Positions 26,642 to 34,283 of a DNA stretch of 64,000 nt are shown in pieces. The DNA comes from an uncultured Eubacterium sp. (lineage in GTDB: Bacteria; Bacillota; Clostridia; Lachnospirales; Lachnospiraceae). Below the pieces are notes generated by a model. That model had not been told where the DNA came from. It made no database searches and saw nothing but the letters and a program-made list of their open reading frames with translations. The stretch's first letter is position 1, and each line of letters begins with the position of its first letter. The stretch is taken from assembly GCA_910584645.1 (NCBI GenBank), contig CAJUAU010000001.1:234931-298930 (forward strand). The letters run 5' to 3'. The position numbers and the translations under genes are program-made.

Positions 26642-27034
26642 ATGAAAATTTTATTGGCTGAAGACGATTATGCAACCAGAAAGTTTATGGTGAGTTTCCT
26701 GTCCCAATACGGAGAATGTGATGTGACAGTCGATGGAATGGAGGCAGTGGACGCTTTTCTGATGGCTCTGGAAGACGAGGAGCCTTATGATCTGGTATGT
26801 CTGGATATCATGATGCCGGTTATGGATGGATATCAGGCTCTGATGGGAATCCGGAATCTGGAGAAACAGAGAAATATTCCGAAGGAAAATGAAGTTAAGG
26901 TGATCATGACCACCGCATTGAATGAAGAACAGAATGTGAAAATGGCATTCGATCTGGGATGTACCATTTATTCTGGTAAACCGATTGATCAGACCAGGTT
27001 TGAGCAAGCATTAAAGAAGCTGAATCTGATATAA
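26642..27034 (+). CDS. cheY: Single-domain response regulator (CheY type)
   Basis: About 130 aa, REC domain only: LLAEDDYATRKFM, phospho-aspartate in LVCLDIMMPVMDGYQA near 57, threonine in VIMTTAL near 89 and lysine in YSGKPID near 111. In flagellated bacteria CheY binds the motor switch; here no flagellar genes are in sight, so it could also be a phosphate sink or act in another output. GGAGGAAAAAT precedes ATG 26642; the upstream in-frame TTG has no site. Confidence 0.88.
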   Translation: MKILLAEDDYATRKFMVSFLSQYGECDVTVDGMEAVDAFLMALEDEEPYDLVCLDIMMPVMDGYQALMGIRNLEKQRNIPKENEVKVIMTTALNEEQNVKMAFDLGCTIYSGKPIDQTRFEQALKKLNLI

Positions 27035-27067
27035 TAAACACAAGAATCTAAGGGAAAGGAGAAGGAT

Positions 27068-29224
27068 ATGGCTGAAGAATTTAACTTAGAAGGAATGCTT
27101 GATACGTATCTGTTTGAAAACGAACAGCTGCTGGAGCAGCTTCAGGAGATTGTTCTGGATCAGAAGGATGCGGAATGTTTTGATGAAGACAGTATCAATG
27201 AGATATTTCGGACAATGCATACGATCAAAGGTTCTTCTGGAATAATGATGTTCGACAATGTCACAGCCATCTCACATAAGCTGGAGGATGTTTTTTATTA
27301 CCTGAGAGAATCTCATCCCGAAAATGTCGTTCATGCTGATCTGGTAGAGCATGTACTTCAAGTGGCAGATTTTATTACCGCTGAAATGGAAAAGATACAG
27401 GAAGGCAGCCCGGCGGATGGAGACCCTGCTGCTATCATCGCTGAGTTAGACAGCTTTTTGGAGAATATTAAGAATGGTGCAGTAGAAGAAGGAAAGGAAC
27501 TTCCGGAGGAAAATGTAAGCGAAGAACCCAAACATTTTTACATTGCACCAGTGGCAAACAGTGCCAGCCGTTTTTATAAGATTTACATAAACTTTTTTCC
27601 AGAAACAGAGATGGCAAATGTTCATGCCTACAAAACGGTATATTCACTGAAAGAGATCGCGGAGGATCTGCTGTATGAGCCGGAGGATCTGATCACCGAT
27701 ACCAGCAGTATCGATGCGATCATGGAGGATGGATTCCGGATTCTGCTTCAGGCCCAGTGCTCCGAGGAAGAGCTGCGGGAGATCATCAAGGTTGGATATG
27801 ACATTGAGAGAGTGGATATCTATGAATGCAAAGCCGAAGAATTTTTGCAGGGATTTGATTTTGGAGAACATCCAGTAGTCGGGATCGACTTGGAATCCAG
27901 TGCTGAAGAAATCGAGGCTAAAGTGCTGAAGGCAGAAGAAGAGGAAGCGCAAAAGAAAGAGCCGGAAAAGCCGAAAATGGCGCCGGGAGATTTCGTCATC
28001 CAGTCCAAAACGCCAGGTAAGCATAAGAAGCTGGCGAAGGATAAGCAGAGAGGAGCAAAAGATTCTTTCATCAGTGTGAATGTGAGGAAGATGGATCAGC
28101 TTATGGATCTGATCGGAGAGTTGGTGATCTCAGAGTCTGTTGTATTGCAGAACCAGGATTTGAAGGTGCCAGGATTGGATCTTACCAACTTTAATAAAGC
28201 GGCAGCACAGATGGCAAAGATTTCCACGGATCTGCAGAATGTGATCATGTCCATGCGGATGGTGCCTCTTACCAACGTGTTCCAGAAAATGAACCGGATC
28301 GTCTTTGATGTCTCGAGAAAACTTGGAAAAGATGTTGAGTTTGTGATGATTGGTGAGCATACAGAGGTGGATAAGAATATCATTGAAAATATTTCGGATC
28401 CGCTGATGCATCTGGTTAGAAATGCCGTCGATCATGGAATAGAGACCAATGAAGAACGTGTCGACAGCGGTAAGCCAGACCGCGGAAAGATCACTTTGTC
28501 AGCCAGGACAGAGGCTGGTAAGGTTTGGATCAGTGTAGAGGACAATGGAAAAGGGCTCGACCGGGAGAAGATTCTGGCAAAGGCAAAACAACAGGAGCTG
28601 TTAGATCCCTCCAAGCCAGATTCTGCATATGAGGACAAAGATGTATTCCAGTTTATTACTCTTCCTGGTTTTTCAACCAATGAACAGGTAACAGAATATT
28701 CAGGCAGAGGTGTGGGAATGGATGTTGTTATCCAGAACATTCAGTCCATCGGAGGAACGCTGGATATCGAGAGCAGCCTGGGAATGGGCACTACCATGAC
28801 CCTGAAGATTCCTTTGACCCTGGCGATTATTGACGGAATCGTTATGGAGACCGGAAATTCATCCTTTGTGGTTGAGACTGGTGTCATAAAGGAATTTGTC
28901 AGCGTGACAGAGGATATGATGATCCATGAGCCTACGGGCGAAGAGTATATCATGATCCGGGGCGAGTGTTTCCCTGTACTCCGGCTCGGAGACTGGTACG
29001 GACTGGAAGAGTACCACAAAAATGTAGAAGAGGGAATGATGTTGATTTTTGAGGTAGAGGGAAAGACCATATGTCTGCTTGTGGACCGGCTCATTGGAAA
29101 ACAGGAGATCGTAGTAAAACCAATTCCTTCTTACATCAAAAAAGTAAAAGGAATTTCCGGCTGTACCCAGTTAGGAGACGGCAGTATTGCCCTTATACTG
29201 GACCCAGTAGGATTAATAGAATAA
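27068..29224 (+). CDS. cheA: Chemotaxis histidine kinase CheA
   Basis: 718 aa with the full CheA order. P1: phospho-histidine in FRTMHTIKGSSGIM near residue 49. About 160-260 may be a CheY/CheB-binding P2-like domain. P3 dimerisation near 335-400 (MDQLMDLIGELVI). P4 kinase: HLVRNAVDHGIE near 455, VEDNGKGLD near 495, and GRGVGMDVV near 545. P5 (about 585-718) is CheW-like. It autophosphorylates when coupled to receptors and passes phosphate to CheY and CheB. The gap to cheW is 25 bases. Confidence 0.96.
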   Translation: MAEEFNLEGMLDTYLFENEQLLEQLQEIVLDQKDAECFDEDSINEIFRTMHTIKGSSGIMMFDNVTAISHKLEDVFYYLRESHPENVVHADLVEHVLQVADFITAEMEKIQEGSPADGDPAAIIAELDSFLENIKNGAVEEGKELPEENVSEEPKHFYIAPVANSASRFYKIYINFFPETEMANVHAYKTVYSLKEIAEDLLYEPEDLITDTSSIDAIMEDGFRILLQAQCSEEELREIIKVGYDIERVDIYECKAEEFLQGFDFGEHPVVGIDLESSAEEIEAKVLKAEEEEAQKKEPEKPKMAPGDFVIQSKTPGKHKKLAKDKQRGAKDSFISVNVRKMDQLMDLIGELVISESVVLQNQDLKVPGLDLTNFNKAAAQMAKISTDLQNVIMSMRMVPLTNVFQKMNRIVFDVSRKLGKDVEFVMIGEHTEVDKNIIENISDPLMHLVRNAVDHGIETNEERVDSGKPDRGKITLSARTEAGKVWISVEDNGKGLDREKILAKAKQQELLDPSKPDSAYEDKDVFQFITLPGFSTNEQVTEYSGRGVGMDVVIQNIQSIGGTLDIESSLGMGTTMTLKIPLTLAIIDGIVMETGNSSFVVETGVIKEFVSVTEDMMIHEPTGEEYIMIRGECFPVLRLGDWYGLEEYHKNVEEGMMLIFEVEGKTICLLVDRLIGKQEIVVKPIPSYIKKVKGISGCTQLGDGSIALILDPVGLIE

Positions 29225-29249
29225 CAGATAGAAAGGAATGGTGCTAATC

Positions 29250-29771
29250 ATGGATGAAACAAAAGATCTCACCAGCGAGCACGACGCACAAAAAGGCAAG
29301 TACATGACCTTTAAATCTGGAAATGAATATTTTGGATTGAAAATTCAGTATGTGAATGAAATTATTGGTTTTCAGGCAATTACAGCAATACCGGAGACAG
29401 AGGATTATATTAAAGGTCTGATTAATTTAAGAGGAAAGATTCTTCCTGTTATTGATGTGCGGCTTCGGTTTAAACAGGATCCTTTTGAGTATAATGACAG
29501 AACCTGTATTATTGTCATTAATGTAAAGGATACAGTAGTTGGATTGATCGTTGAAAAAATTGCAGAGGTAGTGGAGATTCCGGATGAAAATATCCTGCCT
29601 CCACCGTCAATTGGACGTATGGATAAGGCTCAGAACCAATATGTATATGGTATTGGAAGAGTCGGCGATTCTGTAAAACTGCTGCTAGATCCGGATAAAC
29701 TTTTAAATGATGAAGATTTGTCCATTATTGAAGAAGTCAATGACATGAGTGAAGAAGAAAGAGAGGTATAA
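29250..29771 (+). CDS. cheW: Chemotaxis adaptor CheW
   Basis: About 173 aa SH3-like adaptor linking receptors to CheA. The body shows the family pattern: EYFGLKIQYVNEIIGF near 27, YIKGLINLRGKILPVIDVR near 55 and GLIVEKIAEVVEI near 97. ATG 29250 is preferred over 29238, because AAAGGA abuts the latter. A short acidic tail ends two bases before the chemoreceptor gene. A second CheW-type domain occurs in CheV at 48544. Confidence 0.94.
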   Translation: MDETKDLTSEHDAQKGKYMTFKSGNEYFGLKIQYVNEIIGFQAITAIPETEDYIKGLINLRGKILPVIDVRLRFKQDPFEYNDRTCIIVINVKDTVVGLIVEKIAEVVEIPDENILPPPSIGRMDKAQNQYVYGIGRVGDSVKLLLDPDKLLNDEDLSIIEEVNDMSEEEREV

Positions 29772-29773
29772 AA

Positions 29774-31264
29774 ATGAAAAACATGAAAATGAAAACGAAG
29801 TTGATTATTTCTTTTGCTGTTCCGGTTATCTTTCTCGTGGTGGCCGTGATATTTGCAGTTTCCTCGATGGAGAGGATTAGTGGCGAAGTGGATGTGATGA
29901 TGCAGAAACAGATAACTGCCCTGGATGAGAAACTGACCGAAGTTGGGAATGAAGAGAATGATGGCAAGACACACGATGAAAAAGTGCAAATGATCAATGA
30001 TGGGATGACGCAGGCGCGGCAGGAAGATATGGACATCATTGGCCGTACGATTGACCTGGCAGAGAAGGCAAATGTGATCCTTGCGGTTGTTGCGGTTTTC
30101 ATCGTTGCATTCCTGGCATTGAAGTTGCTGAAAGAGGTTTCAAGGGCTGTTAAACAGCTCGCAAGTGCGGCGAAGGATATTGCTCTTGGCAAGACAGATA
30201 TCAAGATGGTGAAGTATAATAATGATGAGTTTGGTGAACTGGTCGATGAGTATACGGAAGTGATCGACAATATTAAGTATCAGGCAAACATTGCAGAGGA
30301 AGTAGCACGCGGAAATCTGACTGTACAGGTGGATCCAAAATCAGCAGATGACCTTTTGGGAAATTCTTTGAAAAAGCTGGTTGAGGATAATCAACATGCT
30401 TTGAGCAACATCGGTGATGCGGCTTCTCAGGTGACTGTCGGTGCTTCCCAGGTAGCGGATGCCAGCCAGTCTTTGGCGCAGGGATCTACGGAGCAGGCAA
30501 GTGCTATTGAGCAGATTACAGCTTCTATTGATGAAATCGCAGATAAGACAAAGCAGAATGCAGAGCAGGCAAATTCTGCTGCTGAATTAGTGGTTCAGGC
30601 AATCGCTGATGTTAAGATGGGTAACAGACAGATGCAGGATATGATGGAAGCTATGAAAGATATCAATAAATCATCTGAGAGCATCTCAAAGATCATCAAG
30701 GTGATTGATGATATCGCATTCCAGACCAATATCCTTGCTTTGAACGCAGCAGTTGAGGCGGCGAGAGCTGGTGAGGCTGGAAAAGGTTTTGCAGTTGTAG
30801 CAGAAGAGGTAAGAAGTCTTGCAGCGAAAAGTGCGGCAGCGGCAGCAGAGACAGCAGAACTCATCGAGGATTCCATCGTAAAAGTGGGGACAGGATCTAA
30901 GATTGCAGATGACACAGCCAAGGCGCTGGATGTTATTACGGATGTAGTTGAGAAGAGTGAAGTGATCATTAATGGTATTGCAGAGGTTTCTAATTATCAG
31001 ACTACTGCTGTAGTGCAGATTGAGCAGGCGATCACCCAGGTTTCTCAGGTAGTGCAGACCAATTCCGCTACCAGTGAGCAGTGTGCGGCAGCCAGTGAAG
31101 AGTTGTCAAATCAGGCAACACGTATGCATGACCTGCTTTCTATCTACAATACAGGTTCTGATTCAGGATCTGCCTCTTTCCGTGGAGACAGCTCTATGTC
31201 GGCATCGAAGATTAATATGAATGAGCAGATCATTTCCCTGGGAGATGGATTCGACAAGTATTGA
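29774..31264 (+). CDS. Methyl-accepting chemotaxis protein with short external domain
   Basis: 496 aa. Two membrane segments (about 9-29 and 97-117) enclose only about 67 external residues, too few for a usual dCache or four-helix sensor, although the loop is strongly helical and charged. A HAMP-like segment follows (118-170) and then the long cytoplasmic signalling coiled coil with the hairpin tip IAFQTNILALNAAVEAARAGE near 315 and GFAVVAEEVRSLA near 338. There is no C-terminal tethering pentapeptide. The gene is the last of the chemotaxis operon; a strong hairpin follows. Confidence 0.93.
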   Translation: MKNMKMKTKLIISFAVPVIFLVVAVIFAVSSMERISGEVDVMMQKQITALDEKLTEVGNEENDGKTHDEKVQMINDGMTQARQEDMDIIGRTIDLAEKANVILAVVAVFIVAFLALKLLKEVSRAVKQLASAAKDIALGKTDIKMVKYNNDEFGELVDEYTEVIDNIKYQANIAEEVARGNLTVQVDPKSADDLLGNSLKKLVEDNQHALSNIGDAASQVTVGASQVADASQSLAQGSTEQASAIEQITASIDEIADKTKQNAEQANSAAELVVQAIADVKMGNRQMQDMMEAMKDINKSSESISKIIKVIDDIAFQTNILALNAAVEAARAGEAGKGFAVVAEEVRSLAAKSAAAAAETAELIEDSIVKVGTGSKIADDTAKALDVITDVVEKSEVIINGIAEVSNYQTTAVVQIEQAITQVSQVVQTNSATSEQCAAASEELSNQATRMHDLLSIYNTGSDSGSASFRGDSSMSASKINMNEQIISLGDGFDKY

Positions 31265-31291
31265 TCATCAAGCATATTGCTTTATATATGT

Positions 31292-31347
31292 TAAAGGACA
31301 GGGTCAGGTGTGGGATTCCACACCTGACATCTCCCTTTTATCCTTTA
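31292..31347 (+). terminator. Terminator of the chemotaxis operon
   Basis: Perfect 11 bp stem GTCAGGTGTGG (31303-31313)/CCACACCTGAC (31318-31328) with a GATT loop, inside a wider TAAAGGA/TCCTTTA pairing, with CTCCCTTTTATCC downstream. Confidence 0.7.
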
Positions 31348-31408
31348 CGCGAAGCGAGATGTCTGTGTTTTGTAGTCTTTAAAAGTTTAAAAAAAATAAA
31401 AAAAGGGA

Positions 31409-31437
31409 TTGCAATATAGGGGCTGTTCTAGTAAAAT
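31409..31437 (+). promoter_or_regulatory. Probable promoter for tRNA-Pro
   Basis: TTGCAA (31409-31414), 17 bases, TAAAAT (31432-31437); the tRNA begins 12 bases further on. Confidence 0.6.
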
Positions 31438-31448
31438 AGTATAGTGAA

Positions 31449-31522
31449 CGGAGCATGGCGTAGTTTGGTAGCGCGCACGGCTGGGGGCCGTGAGGTCGCA
31501 GGTTCAAATCCTGTTGCTCCGA
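31449..31522 (+). tRNA. tRNA-Pro (anticodon GGG)
   Basis: 74 bases. Acceptor stem CGGAGCA (31449-31455) pairs with TGCTCCG (31515-31521), discriminator A. Anticodon stem CACGG/CCGTG with loop CTGGGGG gives anticodon GGG, reading CCC/CCU. T-loop TTCAAAT. The 3' CCA is not encoded. Confidence 0.93.
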
Positions 31523-31636
31523 TTTTTCAAGGGTTGTAGGCGAAAAAAGAACATAGGTTTTGATTACCTTTATGGTATAACAACAAAAAATTAAGAAAGG
31601 AGAAGTTCTTGTATATTTGACTTTTTTAAAAAATAT

Positions 31637-31685
31637 ACTGATAGGCAGTTGGTGTCATACTATGAGTTCGATTCTCGATATCAGT
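31637..31685 (+). pseudogene. tRNA-like relic lacking the anticodon arm
   Basis: 49 bases. ACTGATA (31637-31643) and TATCAGT (31679-31685) make a perfect 7 bp acceptor-like stem; AGTTGGT resembles a D-loop within GGC/GTC, and TGAG-TTCGATT-CTCG is a T-arm. The anticodon arm is absent. Most simply a tRNA gene with an internal deletion; could be a processed small RNA. No function claimed. Confidence 0.45.
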
Positions 31686-31703
31686 TTTGTTGCAATTAGA
31701 ATA

Positions 31704-31743
31704 GGTAAAAAATTAGGGACATACATGATTGGTATGTCCCTAA
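31704..31743 (-). terminator. Rho-independent terminator, leftward
   Basis: Perfect 12 bp stem TTAGGGACATAC (31713-31724)/GTATGTCCCTAA (31732-31743), followed on the - strand by TTTTTT. It sits 6 bases after the stop of the broken phage tail gene, as expected for that gene's terminator. Confidence 0.8.
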
Positions 31744-31748
31744 TGAGT

Positions 31749-32094
31749 TTAACAAATTTTCTTTTCCAAAATGGTTAATCTATTTTCAAAATTTTCATTT
31801 TTCTCATATAATTTCTGAATCATCATTGTATTTAATGCAATGAATTCCTCGTATCGCATTTACGGTTATATCATTTGCGAAAGAAACTTTATTTGAAAAT
31901 GAAATCCCTGCTCTGGCGCTGATCAATAGATGATCGTCAGTATCTTCATGCAGATATACATCGGAAGCATGTTTCCCATCGACCGTATCAGCATTTTATA
32001 GGCCTGTTTTTTCGGTGGGGAATAGATCCTCGGTGTTCGCAAGGGAAATACCCCCTTGCACAAATCTACGTTTTGTACTTGGCGTATTTCGAAC
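31749..32094 (-). pseudogene. Broken phage tail-fibre gene remnant
   Basis: Reading leftward from 32094 the translation gives NTPSTKRRFVQGGISLANTE, then an in-frame stop (TAA) inside TGL*NADTVDGKHASD, then VYLHEDTDDHLLISARAG and so on to about 31850. A frameshift follows and the frame 31859-31749 gives MRYEEFIALNTMMIQKLY and a helical tail to a stop. NADTVDGKHASD and the RYxEFIALNTxMIQKLY ending are typical of phage tail-fibre proteins with a C-terminal chaperone-like domain. It therefore has one premature stop, one frameshift, and is far shorter than intact homologues (internal deletion likely). A terminator on the same strand follows. This points to a decayed prophage. Confidence 0.75.
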
Positions 32095-32143
32095 CTACAA
32101 ATAGGTGATTTATTAATATACGCAAATTCGATTACCGAATGTG

Positions 32144-32172
32144 TTGATTTATTACCGTTTATGTTGTATAAT
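32144..32172 (+). promoter_or_regulatory. Promoter for the DeoR-type regulator
   Basis: TTGATT (32144-32149), 17 bases, perfect TATAAT (32167-32172), 50 bases before ATG 32222. Confidence 0.7.
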
Positions 32173-32177
32173 TATGA

Positions 32178-32191
32178 TATCGAATTCGATA
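32178..32191. promoter_or_regulatory. Candidate operator: 14 bp perfect palindrome
   Basis: TATCGAATTCGATA, just downstream of the -10 box. A related inverted repeat ATTCG-ATTAC-CGAAT lies at 32126-32140, upstream of the -35. Both share ATTCGAT/ATTCG. Suggests autoregulation by the DeoR-type protein; not proven. Confidence 0.5.
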
Positions 32192-32221
32192 ACACAGTCT
32201 TTCTATTTAGGAGGTATGGTT

Positions 32222-32998
32222 ATGTTTATTGAAGAACGCCATCAAAAAATTTCAGACATTATTAAAGAAAACGGTAAGATCACCATTGCTGAAATCACAA
32301 GTAAATACGGTATATCCGACGAGTCTGCACGCAGAGATCTGCGACTGCTCGAACAAAAAGGCATTTGCAAGAGAACCCATGGCGGTGCTATCTCGATAGG
32401 ACAGGTTAGCGTAAGACCGCCGGTCAATAGGGATTTTGATAGTATGCCTATCTTTGATAACTACAGAGAGATTTCACGAGCGGCTGTGGAAAAAATTAAA
32501 GAGAATGACACAGTATATCTAACAGGCGGATCCTTTGGTTATATTATGGTTTCCTTTTTGCCGAAAGACATCCACTACACTGTAGTTGTTAATTCAGTGG
32601 ATATTGGCAAGGAACTCAGAAGTTTCGATAACATCGACGTATATATCGTCGGTGGCAAGATGCGGCAAAGCGGCTCACTGGTTGATAGCTTGGCCAATGA
32701 ATTTGTAAGCAGGCTACATTTTGACCTTTGCTTCATTACGGGGGCTGGTCTGACAGCAGAGGTCGGTCTGTCCAACGGCACGGATGAAACGGCAACATTC
32801 CAGCGCACTGTAATTAAGAACAGTCGCAACAGATGCCTTGTCATACCGAGCTCAAAGATTGGCGTAGATTCGTTTATTAAAGTATGCGACGTGGATTCCT
32901 TTGATGCTATTATCACAGACTGGGATTGTGTAGAAGATCAGATTGCTTCCATTAAAGAGAAAGGCATCGAGATTACAATTGTTGAGGAACCAAAATGA
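32222..32998 (+). CDS. DeoR/GlpR-family transcriptional regulator
   Basis: About 258 aa. The N-terminal winged helix (residues 1-58) has the DeoR pattern ERHQKISDIIKENGKITIAE and SDESARRDLRLLEQKG, followed by RTHGGA. The C-terminal sugar-phosphate sensing domain (about 75-240) has LTGGSFGY and ITGAGLTAEVGLSNGT. Family members repress sugar or nucleoside operons and are released by a phosphorylated sugar. No metabolic operon adjoins this gene: it stands among phage and transposase relics, so its target is unknown. GGAGG at 32210-32214 supports ATG 32222 rather than 32216 or 32141. Confidence 0.9.
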   Translation: MFIEERHQKISDIIKENGKITIAEITSKYGISDESARRDLRLLEQKGICKRTHGGAISIGQVSVRPPVNRDFDSMPIFDNYREISRAAVEKIKENDTVYLTGGSFGYIMVSFLPKDIHYTVVVNSVDIGKELRSFDNIDVYIVGGKMRQSGSLVDSLANEFVSRLHFDLCFITGAGLTAEVGLSNGTDETATFQRTVIKNSRNRCLVIPSSKIGVDSFIKVCDVDSFDAIITDWDCVEDQIASIKEKGIEITIVEEPK

Positions 32999-33183
32999 AT
33001 CGCGAGCAAAAATTAAGGAATCTGATCCTTGATAGATATACAAGCCTTCGTCGGTTCGCTATGGAAGCCGATATTCCGTATAGCACACTTATGACGTTGC
33101 TTTCTCGTGACATAGGTGGAGCTTCGTTTGATATTGTTATCCTTATTTGCAAAAAGCTCGATGTTGATCCGTTGAAAATTTAG
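32995..33183 (+). CDS. Very small helix-turn-helix protein
   Basis: 62 aa, overlapping the DeoR-type gene by four bases (ATGA), so translationally coupled. The sequence shows an XRE-like HTH: LRRFAMEADIPYSTLMTLLS near residue 18, then FDIVILICKKLDVDPLKI, which is the usual fourth and fifth helix. It is barely longer than the DNA-binding domain itself, so it may be a complete mini-regulator or one cut short by the TAG stop. Partner and target unknown. Confidence 0.7.
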   Translation: MNREQKLRNLILDRYTSLRRFAMEADIPYSTLMTLLSRDIGGASFDIVILICKKLDVDPLKI

Positions 33184-33208
33184 GCTCTAATTATTCAAAA
33201 GAACAAAG

Positions 33209-33592
33209 TTGCTTATGTCAATAAAACTTCCCACCGGCTGTAAATTGATCTACAAAAAAGCAACGCAGAATTATTACCGATTATACAGCCGTTCTAAAAA
33301 CAATGCAAAAACTGTCCAGGATTTGCCACATGTACAACAGACCTGGGCACGGTTCGGATCAATGCCAGTGCCTATTACCCATCTTTTTATAGGAATAATC
33401 AAAAAGTGGGGACGGGTGGTTATCTGAGGGTTATGCGATTACGGCAGATATGGGCAGAAGGGACATTTGCATTTTTAAAACGGGAACTCAAACTGAATAA
33501 GATACAAAAAGGGGGCTTCAAAAAGCGACAGAGGAATGCCTCTTATCGGCAACAGCATTGAACCTAAAAAGACTGGTAAAAGCGGTGTGAAT
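33209..33592 (+). pseudogene. Transposase relic, IS1182-like family
   Basis: Fragments of a DDE transposase in more than one frame. TGCKLIYKKATQNYY with the following NNAKTVQDLPHVQQ (about 33225-33350) matches the cysteine-rich central segment of IS1182-like transposases with cysteines mutated. The C-terminal part, frame from about 33430, reads RQIWAEGTFAFLKRELKLN, and after a +1 frameshift near 33520 continues ATEECLLSATALNLKRLVKA to a stop near 33592. EGTFAFLK is the conserved block with the last catalytic acid. Not functional. Confidence 0.65.
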
Positions 33593-33656
33593 AACCGGAT
33601 TTACCAGCCTTTTTATTCAATCTCAGAAGTAGAGATATATAAACATTGTTCCAGGT

Positions 33657-33971
33657 GAGAAGAGTGCCAGAGAACATCTGGATGACGTAACAGAAAACTG
33701 GGAAATGCAGTACCCAGGTGCCATGAAAAGGTGGCATGAGAACTGGGATGTCATCACCCCCTTTTTTGTCTTAAAATCACTTTCCCACATATCAGGATTG
33801 GGAAAGTATGCCGTTATTAAATATATAAAATCTGTATCACAGCTCACTACAATGTGGATGTATTCAGTATTAACAGAAAACCCTAATACTAAACAACTTG
33901 GTAATGGTTTATGCCCGTTGATTCACCAGATTTCCGTATCGCCTCACGTTTGTTTTTGTGGGACAAGATGA
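33657..33971 (+). pseudogene. Transposase relic, IS256 family
   Basis: The frame beginning at 33657 reads REHLDDVTENWEMQ and then YPGAMKRWHENWDVITPFF, the highly conserved C-terminal block of IS256-type (mutator) transposases. From about 33776 similarity stops: the expected DVRKVIYTTNAIES block is missing, so this is an internal scrap with both ends lost. The frame stays open to 33971 but that part is not recognisable. Confidence 0.7.
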
Positions 33972-34049
33972 TCATTGATTTGAAAAAGTTCAGCAGCGGG
34001 GCAGGAAAAACATATCCTATAAATATAAAAACAATCAAAAAAAACAGCT

Positions 34050-34105
34050 TTTGAAATACCCGTACTCCTTCTAAAGGGAGATTATAGGTATTTTTCTATT
34101 TTAGT
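34050..34105. terminator. Nested hairpin with T-run in the relic region
   Basis: AATACC...GGTATT encloses CTCCTT-CTAA-AGGGAG, followed by TTTTTCTATTTT on the + strand. No intact gene precedes it; probably the leftover terminator of a lost gene. Nothing else recognised in 33972-34283. Confidence 0.4.
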
Positions 34106-34283
34106 ATGGGTTTTTATAAAAAAGAGTTTATAGAATAATCTAAAATGTACAACAGAAATCCTTAAGTTTATGATGACAGGGGAGAATTAAACCTATGGCA
34201 TAATACCAATTACCTATCAGTATATGATAATTTTCTACGGTCTCTAATACTCTCAACTGTGTTATTTCGTTAATTTTTAAAAA

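Noticed and set aside
31560..31640. Possible leader peptide after the AAAGGAG at about 31598
   Set aside because: The only nearby start is TTG followed after three codons by TGA; no meaningful frame.
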